DNA from: Planctomycetota bacterium
Lineage (GTDB): Bacteria; Planctomycetota; UBA1135; UBA2386
Length of the DNA stretch: 49,529 bases
Direction: 5' to 3'
Assembly: GCA_016794565.1 (NCBI GenBank)
Contig: JAEUHQ010000193.1
Coordinates: 1 to 49,529, forward strand
The position numbers and the translations under genes are program-made. Under the pieces are notes generated by a model that was not told the origin of the DNA, searched no databases, and worked only from the letters and a program-made list of their open reading frames with translations. Below are positions 36,519 to 45,354 of the stretch, one piece after another (the stretch's first letter is position 1; each line of letters starts with the position of its first letter).

Positions 36519-38087
36519 TCAGCGGCCGAGATCGACGAAGACTCCGCCGTTCTCGGTCGCGAGTTGCGCGAGGAACTCCTTCTGGAACTCGCCGATCGCG
36601 ATGGTGTGGATCACCATGCGGTAGATCTCGTTGTGCCGCCGGACCTCTTTCAGGATCTCGTTCGTCTCGACGAGCTTGCCGATGGACGGGCGGCCATCGC
36701 TGAGGAAGTACACCGTGTCGAGCGGACTCTTGATCGCCGCCTTGTCGAAGCCCGTGATGACCGCCTTCGACGGTTTGTCGGGGTCGACACCGAATGCGTA
36801 GAGCAGCGCTTTCAACGTGTTGGTCTTGCCCGCGTCGAGGTTGGCCGCGCCACCGAGACCGGACTGGGCGAGGTCCTGCGACTCCGTGCCGCCGATCGGC
36901 TTCAGACCGCGGATGAAGGACTTCGCCGAATCGCGGTTCACGACGTTGGCCGGCACGAGCCGCTTCTTCCACGGATAGAGATCGGTCGCGAATGCGACGA
37001 TGTCGAAGTTGGTCTCCGCGGTCAGGGTGTCGATCGTGTTCAAGAGCTCGGTCTGCACGATCGTGAAGCGCTTGCGGTCGCGGTAGCCCTGGAACTTCTC
37101 GACTTCGACGACGAGATCGTCCATCGAGCCCGACACGTCGATGATGAAGAGCACGTTCGTCGACGTCGTCGGGATGCCGGCGAACGTGTTCGTCTGGTCC
37201 TTCTTGCCATAGTAGGCGTCGGTCTTCTTGCGACTCTCCGCCTTCTTGGCGAGTTCCTCGTCGGTCGGGATGCGCCAACCCGGGATCGAGATGAGGGTGT
37301 TGAACTGCTCCTGCCACCGGTCCGGATCCACTCCGAAGTCGAGCGCTGTGATCTTGAACAGGGCGTCGGCACACTCGACGCGCAGGCGCCCCGTCTTCCG
37401 CATGACGTCGATGAGCGGCTGGATCGCTTCCTGGGCGCGAACCCGGCCGAGCGCACCGATGGCGGCAGCCTGCACCTGCCACTCGTTGTCACGTAGCAGC
37501 GCGACCAGGGCCTTGCCGTGCGAAGTGGCCTTCAGCGCGCCGATCGCGTCCGCCGCGGCGCTGCGAACCTGCGGGTCGCCGTCGCCGACGAGCTTGCCGA
37601 GCAAGCCCGTGGTGCCCTCGGTCCCGATCGCCTGCAGAGCGCGGGCGGCTTCGAACTTCACGACCGGGTTCGCCTTGGGATCGCCGGCAACCGCCTCGAT
37701 CGCGGGGACGGCCTGCTTCAACTGCGCGCGCCCGAGGACCTTGACGAGGATCGCCGCCATGTCGGCCTCCTTCACCTTCGGCAGCTCGTCGATCCATGCC
37801 TGGTAGGTCTCCTGCGACTTGTAGCCCTGCAGGACCTCGAGCGCGGCGAGTTGCACGGCGCTGACCGGATGGCGCAGCAGCTTCAGCAGCTCCTCCGCGG
37901 CGGGACGGCACTCGTTGCCCACGAGTGTCTTCACCGCCTCCACCATCACGGCTTCCTCCTTCGCTTTCTTGAAGAAGCGCGTGAACTCCTTCACTGCATC
38001 GAGGCGGGCCTCCATGTCCTGCTGCGCAGGAGCAACGGACAGGAACAGTGCGAAGAACGCACAGACGAACGCGGACAGGAACGGCAT
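36519..38087 (-). CDS. Exported HEAT-repeat and von Willebrand A domain protein
   Basis: A 522-residue protein with a signal peptide (MPFLSAFVCAFFALFLSVAPA). Residues 30-260 are HEAT/PBS-type helical repeats (AAEELLKLLRHPVSAVQLAAL, KFEAARALQAIG, VRSAAADAIGAL, VQAAAIGALG). A linker with WQEQFNTLISIPGWRIPTDEE leads to a VWA domain from about residue 310, whose MIDAS metal site is IIDVSGSMDD, with a second acidic element FLSDGRPSIGK. Such proteins bind partners or surfaces through the VWA metal site; the family is common in planctomycetes and has no defined role that I know of. ATG 38087 begins the signal peptide; the in-frame codons upstream are unlike coding sequence. The next gene upstream on this strand ends 36 bp away. 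Confidence 0.85.
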   Translation of the reverse strand: MPFLSAFVCAFFALFLSVAPAQQDMEARLDAVKEFTRFFKKAKEEAVMVEAVKTLVGNECRPAAEELLKLLRHPVSAVQLAALEVLQGYKSQETYQAWIDELPKVKEADMAAILVKVLGRAQLKQAVPAIEAVAGDPKANPVVKFEAARALQAIGTEGTTGLLGKLVGDGDPQVRSAAADAIGALKATSHGKALVALLRDNEWQVQAAAIGALGRVRAQEAIQPLIDVMRKTGRLRVECADALFKITALDFGVDPDRWQEQFNTLISIPGWRIPTDEELAKKAESRKKTDAYYGKKDQTNTFAGIPTTSTNVLFIIDVSGSMDDLVVEVEKFQGYRDRKRFTIVQTELLNTIDTLTAETNFDIVAFATDLYPWKKRLVPANVVNRDSAKSFIRGLKPIGGTESQDLAQSGLGGAANLDAGKTNTLKALLYAFGVDPDKPSKAVITGFDKAAIKSPLDTVYFLSDGRPSIGKLVETNEILKEVRRHNEIYRMVIHTIAIGEFQKEFLAQLATENGGVFVDLGR

Positions 38088-38122
38088 CGGCTTGGGGTCT
38101 CCGAAAGGACGCGGCCGGGAGC

Positions 38123-38659
38123 CTATCCGCTTCGTCCGGTCCCCGCATGCCGCCACCATCCCAGCTTGCCGTCGCGCTCGAAATGGCGCCGGACGACGTC
38201 GAGATCGAGCTGCGCGTCACGCACTTGTTCGCGGCCAACGGACCCGCCGCCGTGCCGCGGCTTCAGAACGAATGCCAGGTGGCGCCGGAACTCGACCTCG
38301 ACGACCCAGTGCCCCCGCAGCTCGGCGGCCGCCAGCTGCAGCGACTTCGCGAGGTTCTCGAGCTGCACGAGTGCGTCGCTCGACGCTGCTCCGATCTCGA
38401 CGAACGGGAGGACCCGCGTGTCGGCGTCACCCGCATGCGCCTCGCGGACCACGATCCCGGGCAGCCGGTCGAGGGCCCGGCACAGCGGCCAGACGAGCGG
38501 AGACACGCCGCGCGCTTTCGCCTCTTCGGCGTCTGCGAGCGCTTCGATGGCGTCCCGATCGCCGAAGCGGGCGCCGCAGAGTGCACACTCGTGGATCGGC
38601 GTGCCGCCGGCGACGCGCACTCGCATGTCCTGGTTGCCGCACTCGAGGCAGGTGAGCAC
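38123..38659 (-). CDS. Zinc-ribbon protein of unknown function
   Basis: A 178-residue protein. The N-terminus carries two CxxC pairs, LTCLECGNQDM and IHECALCGARFGD (C4/C7 and C25/C28), forming a probable zinc ribbon, next to a helix of Ala/Glu/Asp-rich residues. The rest is mixed helix and strand (LPGIVVREAHAG, VLPFVEIGAASSDALVQLE, WVVEVEFRRHLAFVLKPR) with no motif I can name. It is not a typical DksA or transcription-factor zinc ribbon. It lies between the HEAT-VWA gene and the bitopic protein gene on the same strand (29 bp downstream of the latter), so it may share their transcript. Confidence 0.6.
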   Translation of the reverse strand: MLTCLECGNQDMRVRVAGGTPIHECALCGARFGDRDAIEALADAEEAKARGVSPLVWPLCRALDRLPGIVVREAHAGDADTRVLPFVEIGAASSDALVQLENLAKSLQLAAAELRGHWVVEVEFRRHLAFVLKPRHGGGSVGREQVRDAQLDLDVVRRHFERDGKLGWWRHAGTGRSG

Positions 38660-38688
38660 GGGCTCACCTTACCTCGTGCGGACCGGAA

Positions 38689-40566
38689 TCAGCGCGGCGA
38701 GCGGCCTTCCGCGGGCGGGGCGGGCGCCGGCACCGGCGGGGCGCCGTTGCCCACCTGCCGTTCCACCAGGTGACGCAGCCAATCGTCTTCTTCGCGCGTC
38801 GTGTCGAGGCGGACTGCCGCGTCACTCTCTCCCGACACGACCTGCCCGACCGCCGAACGGGGCAACATCACGCGATTGCTGCGGAACTCCAGCACGACGT
38901 GGTCGTCGGCGATGCCGCTCAGGATGCCGCCCACGAGACGGTTGTTGTTGGTGAGGCGGACGAAGCCCGACGTCACCCGCTGCAACTCCGCGTAGTCGGC
39001 GGAGCCGAGTTCGGTCAACTTCGCGAGCGCCGCCACCTGCAGCGTCACCTCTCCCGTGTCGACCTTCAGTGTGAGGCGCTCGGCGTCGACCGCCTTCACG
39101 CTGCCGATGAAGTAGTTGCCGTTCGCGAGCTGCGCGAACGCGCGTGCGCCCGGCATCACGGTCGCCCCGGCAGGCGCCTTGGTTCGCACCGAGTCGTCGG
39201 GCTCACCGATCAGCAGGTCTTCGTTGACGCGGATCAAGGCCGGCTTCGACGGCGCCGTCGGCGCCTGCGCAACCGGCACTTCACGGACCGGCCAGCCGTT
39301 CTGGCCTTCCGGAGTCGGCGTCGGGACCACCGGCGTCGGCACCGTGTCGGTCGGCGTGACCGGCGCCGGATCCGTCGTCGGCGGCGGCGTCACCGCGACC
39401 GGATCGACGGGCTTCGGTTCGGTCGGCACTTCCGTCGGCGGCGTCACCGTGCCCGGATCGGCGGGCTTCGGCTCGGTCGGCGGCACGACGACCACCGACG
39501 GTTTGTCGGGACGCGGTTCCTCGTCGAGAGGCTGCGGCACCACTTCCGGCACGGGCACGGTGACCGCCACGTTCGGGCGCACCAGCTCGACCACTTGCAC
39601 GCGTTCGGGAGCGCGGCCGAGCCCGATCCACTCGGGCTTCCACACGGTGACGGCGCCGCCCAGGAGGATCGCCATCGTCGCGGCGATCGACACGAAGACT
39701 CGCGTGCTGCGCCGCCGCAGCTCGGTCGTACCCACCACCTCGGTGACCGGCTCCTCTTCGGCGTAGATGTCGTGGCCTTCGACTTCGGCACCGACGAGCG
39801 CCGGCTGGAAGCCGGCCGAACCGGGAGCGGTGAACTGCTGCGCGTCCGCGCCTTCGTACGACTCGACGCCAGCCTCGGCGCCTTCGTCGGTGCGTTCGAC
39901 GTCGCCGACCTCGGCCAGCTGATCGACCGAAGCGGCCGGCAGCGGTTCCCAACCCGGCTCGACCTCGCCCGCGTCGTCCGTCGACGCCTCGCGCGGCATG
40001 CCGAGTCCGACCGTCTCCGCTTCCGCGTCTTCCGCGCCGGCTTCGGCTGGCTTCGCCGCGTCGTCCTGCCAGGCACCGTCGCCGTCGTCGAGAACGAACG
40101 GCCCCGACTGCTCGAACTCGGCGATGCCGTCGTTCGAAGCGCCGGGCTCGGCACCGATGACCTCGAGTTCGCCCTCGCTGTCCGGCCCGAACTCCTCTTC
40201 TCCCTTCAGCAGCGAATCGAGCTCCTTCGTGAAGGACTGCTCCGCCGCCGCGAGTGCCGGATCCTCGCCAGCGACGCCTTCGGCTGCCGGCGGCGTCTCC
40301 ATCGACTCGAGATCCAGCTTCTCCCCGTCCCAGTCGGAGGTCTGCCCTTCGGCGAACTGCTGCCGCCCTTCGAACACGGGGGCGCGACTATGGTCCGTGA
40401 AGAGAAGGTCTTCCGCGTCGGTCTCGGCGGGCGCGTTCGGCGCCGCTCCGCCTTCCGGCTGCTCGAACAAGCTGTCGAGCTCTTCGTTCTTCGCGGCGAG
40501 ATCCTCGATGATGAAGTCGTCGTCGAGAAAATCAGGATCGTCGTCGCGTTGGCTCTCGCCGCTCAT
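38689..40566 (-). CDS. Bitopic acidic/proline-rich protein with two beta-barrel-like repeats
   Basis: A 625-residue protein with no family I can name. Residues 1-280 are extremely acidic and low in complexity, presumably cytoplasmic and disordered. One membrane segment lies near 287-309 (RVFVSIAATMAILLGGAVTVW). Residues 318-445 are Pro/Thr/Val-rich, including two 18-residue repeats (TEPKPADPGTVTPPTEVP and TEPKPVDPVAVTPPPTTD), like a wall- or envelope-spanning spacer. The C-terminus has two similar strand-rich units of about 40 residues, beginning FAQLANGNYFIGSVKAVD and FVRLTNNNRLVGGILSGIAD, that resemble small SH3/Sm-like barrels. ATG 40566 has GGAGAG 5 nt upstream. An upstream ATG at 40593 would add nine residues. 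The layout resembles TonB-like or other energy- or anchor-type proteins only loosely; role unknown. Confidence 0.7.
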   Translation of the reverse strand: MSGESQRDDDPDFLDDDFIIEDLAAKNEELDSLFEQPEGGAAPNAPAETDAEDLLFTDHSRAPVFEGRQQFAEGQTSDWDGEKLDLESMETPPAAEGVAGEDPALAAAEQSFTKELDSLLKGEEEFGPDSEGELEVIGAEPGASNDGIAEFEQSGPFVLDDGDGAWQDDAAKPAEAGAEDAEAETVGLGMPREASTDDAGEVEPGWEPLPAASVDQLAEVGDVERTDEGAEAGVESYEGADAQQFTAPGSAGFQPALVGAEVEGHDIYAEEEPVTEVVGTTELRRRSTRVFVSIAATMAILLGGAVTVWKPEWIGLGRAPERVQVVELVRPNVAVTVPVPEVVPQPLDEEPRPDKPSVVVVPPTEPKPADPGTVTPPTEVPTEPKPVDPVAVTPPPTTDPAPVTPTDTVPTPVVPTPTPEGQNGWPVREVPVAQAPTAPSKPALIRVNEDLLIGEPDDSVRTKAPAGATVMPGARAFAQLANGNYFIGSVKAVDAERLTLKVDTGEVTLQVAALAKLTELGSADYAELQRVTSGFVRLTNNNRLVGGILSGIADDHVVLEFRSNRVMLPRSAVGQVVSGESDAAVRLDTTREEDDWLRHLVERQVGNGAPPVPAPAPPAEGRSPR

Positions 40567-40667
40567 GCTGCTCTCCGTTCCGATCGGGGACATCCCGTTA
40601 TCGGCACGCGGGTCCCGCGGACTGATGCGCCTGGCGGCACCCGAAGTCGCGATGCTACCGATGCCGA

Positions 40668-40686
40668 AATCCGGCGCTCCCGGATT
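40668..40686 (-). terminator. Candidate terminator after selB
   Basis: A perfect 7-bp stem, AATCCGG (40668-40674) and CCGGATT (40680-40686), with a 5-nt loop, starts at the last base of the selB stop codon on the minus strand. Only a short T-run follows, so termination is plausible, not certain. The rest of the 119-bp gap (40567-40685) shows nothing else apart from the ribosome binding site of the next gene. Confidence 0.45.
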
Positions 40687-42629
40687 CAGTCGCCCTCGGC
40701 CGCCAGTTCGCGGCTGAGATCGGAGGACCGCAACAACCGGCGAACACCGCCGCGCAGCACGGTCAGCCCCAGCGAATCGACGTGCTCGAGCAGCGGGATC
40801 AGGTACTTCCGGCTCGTGTCGAGGTGGTCGCGCAAGGCCGGGATGTCCAGCGCTTCGTCGTGCGCGAGGCAGTTGCGCCGCACTTCACGCAACACGGTCC
40901 GGATCACCGACGCGCCGTAGTAGTGCTCGCCGACGATCTCGATGCGGCCTTCGTCGTGCGCACGCTCGACCAGGGAGAGCAGGGCGTCACCGGACAGGCC
41001 GACGGCCGCCGCGAGTTCGGCCGCGTCCGGCGGGCGGACACCACGACGTTCGCATTCGGCGACGACACGATCGAGGCGCTCCTGCAGCGCCGGAGCCAGC
41101 GGCTTCAGGCGATCGACGAAGAGGATCTGTCCGAGCCGCCCCGCTCGCGCGCGGCCGGATGCCTGCAGGCGGTCGACGACATGGTCGACCAACGTCTGCG
41201 GCAACGTCTTCGTCGCCCGTATCGCCGAGCGCTTGACCGAGGCCGCTTCGGGCCGACGAGCGAGCATCTTCTCCACCGACGCGAGCAGCTCCTGCTCACC
41301 GGTGACGACGAAGCCCTCGAGGAAGGCACGCATCGCGCGCTCGTGCAGCTGCACCCGAGGCATCGCCGCGAGGACCTCGAGGACACGTTCGTCGGAGATC
41401 TCGAGCGCGCGCGACAGGTCGTCGACCGCGCGACCGGCCGGCCCGGCGCGTTCGAGTTCGTGCTCGATCCGCGCCTCCGGACGATCGCCTGCGGCAACGA
41501 TCGCCGTGAGTTCGGCGCCGAGATCGCGCCTGCGATAGCGGCCCGACTCGGAGAGCCGGAGAACGCGCCCGCCACCGACGGTGGCCGCCGGATTCTGCAG
41601 ACGAACGAGGCAGCGGTCGTCGTGCGCACACGCGAGACCCGTGTCCAGTTCGACGCGGGCCACGACACGCTGCCCCGGTTCGAGCACGTCGCGATCGAGC
41701 AGCAGCAGATGGCCGCGCACCTCCACCGTGCCCGTGTGGAAGCGGATCGGTGCCCGGTGTGGCAGGCGGGGCGCCCGGTTCGTCGTGACCAGTTCGATGT
41801 CGACGGCGTCGCCGACGGCGAACACTCCGGGCGCCGCGCACACCATGCCCCGGTGCACGCCGGCTTCCTTCGCATCGGGGACCGACAGCGCGGTGCTGTG
41901 TCCAGCGACCGCCTCGTCGACCTTGCCGCCGTAGGCGTGGATACCGCGCACCTTCACCCGCTCGCCGAGCGGCAGGATCTCGACTTCGTCGCCCGGACGC
42001 ACCGTTCCCGACACCGGGATCCCGGTCACCACGGTCCCGATGCCCGCGAGCGAGAAGACTCGCTGGATCGGCATGCGGAACGGGCCTTCGCTGCGCCGCG
42101 GTTCCACGGTGCGTGCGAGCGACTCCAGCTTCTGCCGCAGCTCGGGAATTCCCTCGCCGGTCACCGAACTGACGCGAACGATGTCGACGCCGTCCAGCAC
42201 GGTGCCGCGCAGCAACGAGCGGACCTCCTCTTCGGCCAGGGCGGCGATCGTCGGATCGACCATGTCGATCTTCGTCAGAACGACGAGACCACCGCGAACA
42301 CCCAGGAGGTCGACGATGTCGACGTGCTCGATCGTCTGCGGCATGACGCCGTCGTCGGCCGCGACGACGAGCATCGCGAGGTCGAGTCCGGTGCATCCTG
42401 CGACCATGTTGCGGACGAACCGCTCGTGCCCCGGGACGTCGACCAGTCCGAGCCAGCTGCCGTCCGACAGTCGCAGGCGGGCGAAGCCGAGATCGATCGT
42501 CAGCCCGCGCTCCTTCTCCTCCTTCAGGCGATCCGGATCGATCCCCGTGAGCGCCTTCACCAGGCTGCTCTTGCCGTGGTCGATGTGACCCGCGGTGCCG
42601 ACGACGACTGGGAGGATCGAACGCGTCAC
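40686..42629 (-). CDS. selB: Selenocysteine-specific elongation factor SelB
   Basis: A 647-residue translational GTPase that brings Sec-tRNA(Sec) to UGA codons marked by a SECIS element. G1 is [14 protein letters not shown] (residues 10-22), the switch I/G2 part has [19 protein letters not shown]3 is DVPGHERFV, and G4 is LTKIDMVD. Residues 170-380 form the beta-barrel domains with [13 protein letters not shown]. The C-terminal third has the winged-helix repeats that bind SECIS RNA, including [28 protein letters not shown], the hallmark that separates SelB from EF-Tu. The start is GTG 42629, overlapping the stop of the zinc-ribbon gene by 4 nt. selA, selD and selC are not in the window, so the rest of the pathway must be elsewhere. 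Confidence 0.95.
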   Translation of the reverse strand: MTRSILPVVVGTAGHIDHGKSSLVKALTGIDPDRLKEEKERGLTIDLGFARLRLSDGSWLGLVDVPGHERFVRNMVAGCTGLDLAMLVVAADDGVMPQTIEHVDIVDLLGVRGGLVVLTKIDMVDPTIAALAEEEVRSLLRGTVLDGVDIVRVSSVTGEGIPELRQKLESLARTVEPRRSEGPFRMPIQRVFSLAGIGTVVTGIPVSGTVRPGDEVEILPLGERVKVRGIHAYGGKVDEAVAGHSTALSVPDAKEAGVHRGMVCAAPGVFAVGDAVDIELVTTNRAPRLPHRAPIRFHTGTVEVRGHLLLLDRDVLEPGQRVVARVELDTGLACAHDDRCLVRLQNPAATVGGGRVLRLSESGRYRRRDLGAELTAIVAAGDRPEARIEHELERAGPAGRAVDDLSRALEISDERVLEVLAAMPRVQLHERAMRAFLEGFVVTGEQELLASVEKMLARRPEAASVKRSAIRATKTLPQTLVDHVVDRLQASGRARAGRLGQILFVDRLKPLAPALQERLDRVVAECERRGVRPPDAAELAAAVGLSGDALLSLVERAHDEGRIEIVGEHYYGASVIRTVLREVRRNCLAHDEALDIPALRDHLDTSRKYLIPLLEHVDSLGLTVLRGGVRRLLRSSDLSRELAAEGD

Positions 42630-43330
42630 TTCTGCATGTACAGGATCCGCTGGCAGGATCCGCATTTCACGACGCTCGAGTGGCCGAGCAGGCGGGCCGT
42701 GTCGTTCACCGTGATCTTGTTGTAGCAGCCCTGGCAGTACCCGTTCTCGACGGCACACACGCCGAGCTGGTCGCGCGTCTTGTAGAGGCCGTCGTACTCC
42801 CGGAGCAGGTCGTCCGGGATCCCGTCGGTCAGGGCCTTGCGGCGATTGCGGACCTCGGCGATCGCGCCGGCGCGCGACGACCGCAGCTTCTCCGCTTCCT
42901 CCAGAAACGCAGCGAGGACCTTGCGGTCCTCGTCGGCGGTGGCCTGGGTCGCAGCGGCTTCGGTGCGCTGCGTCTCGACGACGTCGAGCAGGCGCAGGCA
43001 CTCCTCCTGCATCGAGTCGCGATCCTTGCGGACCGACTCGATCTGGAACAGGGTCGCCTGATACTCGGCGTTGTTGCGCACGAGGTTGAGGCGGTCGTTC
43101 AGGCGTTTGATCTCGTCGTCGCTCCCGCGGATCGCCTTCTCGAGCGCACGGGCATCGAGCTCCGACTTCAGGAACTTGTTGCGAGCCTCGGTCGCGACCC
43201 GATCGAGTTCGTCGAGCTTGCGCCGTCGCTTCGCTTCCTCGACGGGCAGCGAGTCGATGTCCTTGGTCAGAGAGGTGACCTCCTGGTCCACCTGCTGGAG
43301 GGCGAGCAGCTTCTTGACGTGAGGGTGCAC
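42626..43330 (-). CDS. CdsZ-like coiled-coil zinc-ribbon protein (zf-RING_7)
   Basis: A 234-residue protein with a long coiled-coil hairpin (about residues 10-165, heptad-rich with Arg/Glu/Leu) and a C-terminal zinc ribbon with C199, C202, C223 and C226 (NGYCQGCYNKITV, SSVVKCGSCQRILY). This is the family of Helicobacter HP0958 (FlgZ) and Chlamydia CT398 (CdsZ), which have been linked to flagellar or type III export and RNA binding; many members have no known role. The start is GTG 43330, with AAGGA 5 nt before it. It lies between rpoD and selB, and its stop overlaps the selB start. Confidence 0.85.
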   Translation of the reverse strand: MHPHVKKLLALQQVDQEVTSLTKDIDSLPVEEAKRRRKLDELDRVATEARNKFLKSELDARALEKAIRGSDDEIKRLNDRLNLVRNNAEYQATLFQIESVRKDRDSMQEECLRLLDVVETQRTEAAATQATADEDRKVLAAFLEEAEKLRSSRAGAIAEVRNRRKALTDGIPDDLLREYDGLYKTRDQLGVCAVENGYCQGCYNKITVNDTARLLGHSSVVKCGSCQRILYMQK

Positions 43331-43499
43331 CGGATCCTTGAACGAACGACCGCGAACCGCGGGGGCGCGAGTGTATCGACGGCCCCTACTCGCTCAAGAA
43401 CGCGTTGGCGGATCGACGCGCACAGACATCGCCGAGGGCTGGCTGCGATCGCGCGCCCGTGGCGCCGCCACCGGGCTGCGCCGCCCCCCGCGATGTGCC
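43331..43499. other. Intergenic region between rpoD and the zinc-ribbon gene
   Basis: This stretch holds the ribosome binding site of the GTG-started zinc-ribbon gene (AAGGA near 43335-43339). I see no open gene, tRNA or other recognisable element apart from the stem-loop described next to the rpoD stop. Confidence 0.5.
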
Positions 43500-43528
43500 G
43501 AGCCATGCCGCCGCCAGCGGCGTGGCTC
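43500..43528 (-). terminator. Stem-loop overlapping the rpoD stop codon
   Basis: GAGCCATGCCGC (43500-43511) and GCGGCGTGGCTC (43517-43528) pair at 11 of 12 positions, with one G-T wobble, around a 5-nt loop. The stem covers two bases of the rpoD TGA. With no U-run it may act as an attenuator, an mRNA 3' stabiliser or a weak terminator between rpoD and the downstream zinc-ribbon gene. Confidence 0.5.
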
Positions 43529-45251
43529 AGTTCAACTCGCCGCTGCCGTTGTCGAAGAAGCCGCCGAGGCGCCGCGCACGCACCGGGTGCTGCAACTTGC
43601 GCACGGCCTTCGCTTCGATCTGGCGGACGCGTTCGCGAGTGACGCGGAAGATGCGGCCGACTTCTTCGAGCGTGTAGGTGTAGCCGTCGCCGATGCCATA
43701 GCGGAGCTTGATGATCTCCCGCTCGCGGAAGGTCAGCGTGCTCAGCACGCTCTCGATGCGCTCCTTCAGCATCTCGCGACTCGCCGAGTGCACTGGTGAC
43801 TCGACCGATTCGTCCTCGATGAAATCGCCGAAGTAGGAGTCGTCCGAGTCGCCGATCGGGCGATCGAGCGAGATCGGATGCTTGCTGATCTTCATCACGC
43901 GCTTCGCCTCGTCGACCGAGACCTGCGCTGCCTCCGCCACTTCCTCGATCGACGGCTCGCGCCCCTTCAGCTGCGTGAGCTTCTTGCTGACGTTGCGCAG
44001 CTTGCTCATCGTCTCGATCATGTGGACCGGGATGCGGATCGTGCGCGCCTGGTCGGCGATCGAGCGCGTGATGGCCTGGCGGATCCACCACGTCGCGTAG
44101 GTCGAGAACTTGTAGCCGCGGCGATACTCGTACTTCTCGACCGCCTTCATCAGGCCGGTGTTGCCCTCCTGGATGAGGTCGAGGAAGGACAAGCCACGGT
44201 TGCGGTACTTCTTCGCGATCGAAACGACGAGTCGCAGGTTGCCGGAGGACAGCTTCCGCTTCGCGTCTTCGTAGTTCGCGTAGGCCTGGCGAAGGAACTC
44301 GAGGCGCCTCTGCAGTCGTTCGATCGACTCGAGCCCGTCGATCTGCATCTCGTGCAGGCGCCGCTTCGTTTCGAGCGCGTCCGGGTTCTGCAACTGCGCG
44401 CCGCGATAGCGCAGCAGGCGCGCCTGCAGCCGGTTCATCTCCGCGATGCGGCTCTCGAGCAGGTCGATCATCGGCCGCACCTTCTTGCCCTGGAGGTTCA
44501 GCTCCTCGATCAGGGCGACGGCCTTCCGCCGCCGCGAGAAGATGCGCTTCTTCACGATCGTCGCCTGCGGCCCCGCCATGTCGCCGCCCGCGAACCTGGC
44601 GAAGTCCGAACGGGCCGCGGCGTAGATGAGACGCAGCGTCGCGATGTTGCCGGGCAGACGGTCGGACAGGTCCGCCTTGCCGACTTCGGGGTCCTGCTGG
44701 TTGACCTTCAGCGTGCGGTCGAACGCGAGTTCGCCCTTCAGCACGTCCTCGAGGATCTCGATGGCGTTGCGGAGGCCGAACCCCGACGAGAGCACTTCCT
44801 TGCGGAACTGCTTCCGTGTCAGCTCGATCTTGCGCGCGAGCGAGATCTCCTCCTCGCGCGTGAGCAGCGGGATCTCACCCATCTGGGTGAGGTACATCCG
44901 CACGGGGTCGTCGATCTTCTCCGTGATGTCGACGATGGGCGCCGACAGCTCGGCCTCGGTCGGCTCGGCGATGTCGAGGTCCTGCGACATTTCGGCTTCG
45001 TCGCTGCCGCCGTCGTCACCGGCCTCTTCGTCCTTGCGGCCGGCGGCCTTCTTGCCCTTCTGCTTCTGATCGTCCTCGACGACGTCGAGGCCGGCCTCCT
45101 CGATCATGGCGATCGCCGCCTCGATCTTGTCGGGCGAGGCCATGTCGTCGGGCAGGACGCCGTTCAGTTGGGCGAGGGTGACGGACCCGTTCTTGCGATG
45201 GGTCTTGATCAGAGCCTTGATCTTCTTGTCGAACTCGGTCGGTGCAGCCAT
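43527..45251 (-). CDS. rpoD: Primary RNA polymerase sigma factor (sigma-70)
   Basis: A 574-residue housekeeping sigma factor. Region 1.1 is at the N-terminus ([19 protein letters not shown]), followed by an acidic Lys/Glu-rich linker. Region 1.2 is [22 protein letters not shown] large non-conserved region with many Arg/Ile/Leu helices lies between 1.2 and 2.1. Region 2 reads [39 protein letters not shown]; region 3 has [12 protein letters not shown]; region 4.2 is [27 protein letters not shown] 45251 was chosen because homology begins there; an upstream in-frame codon at 45269 adds six residues. Together with dnaG it forms the classical macromolecular-synthesis pair. Confidence 0.96.
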   Translation of the reverse strand: MAAPTEFDKKIKALIKTHRKNGSVTLAQLNGVLPDDMASPDKIEAAIAMIEEAGLDVVEDDQKQKGKKAAGRKDEEAGDDGGSDEAEMSQDLDIAEPTEAELSAPIVDITEKIDDPVRMYLTQMGEIPLLTREEEISLARKIELTRKQFRKEVLSSGFGLRNAIEILEDVLKGELAFDRTLKVNQQDPEVGKADLSDRLPGNIATLRLIYAAARSDFARFAGGDMAGPQATIVKKRIFSRRRKAVALIEELNLQGKKVRPMIDLLESRIAEMNRLQARLLRYRGAQLQNPDALETKRRLHEMQIDGLESIERLQRRLEFLRQAYANYEDAKRKLSSGNLRLVVSIAKKYRNRGLSFLDLIQEGNTGLMKAVEKYEYRRGYKFSTYATWWIRQAITRSIADQARTIRIPVHMIETMSKLRNVSKKLTQLKGREPSIEEVAEAAQVSVDEAKRVMKISKHPISLDRPIGDSDDSYFGDFIEDESVESPVHSASREMLKERIESVLSTLTFREREIIKLRYGIGDGYTYTLEEVGRIFRVTRERVRQIEAKAVRKLQHPVRARRLGGFFDNGSGELN

Positions 45252-45354
45252 GGGGTGTGTCCGGAGCACCTCGACGCGGCGGAGCGCCGGGGCGAGGCGA
45301 GGGGTCGTTGCTTTGCGAAGGGCCGCCGCGGAACGGCGGACGGTCGTTCGTTTT

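Noticed and set aside
34853..36703. Long open frame across the MFS transporter
   Set aside because: The MFS frame gives membrane helices and motif A, and the alternative reads as Arg/Ala-rich noise.
40686..42629. SelB as EF-Tu or IF-2-like GTPase
   Set aside because: The length, HIDHGKS motif with following [12 protein letters not shown], and C-terminal winged helices fit SelB only.
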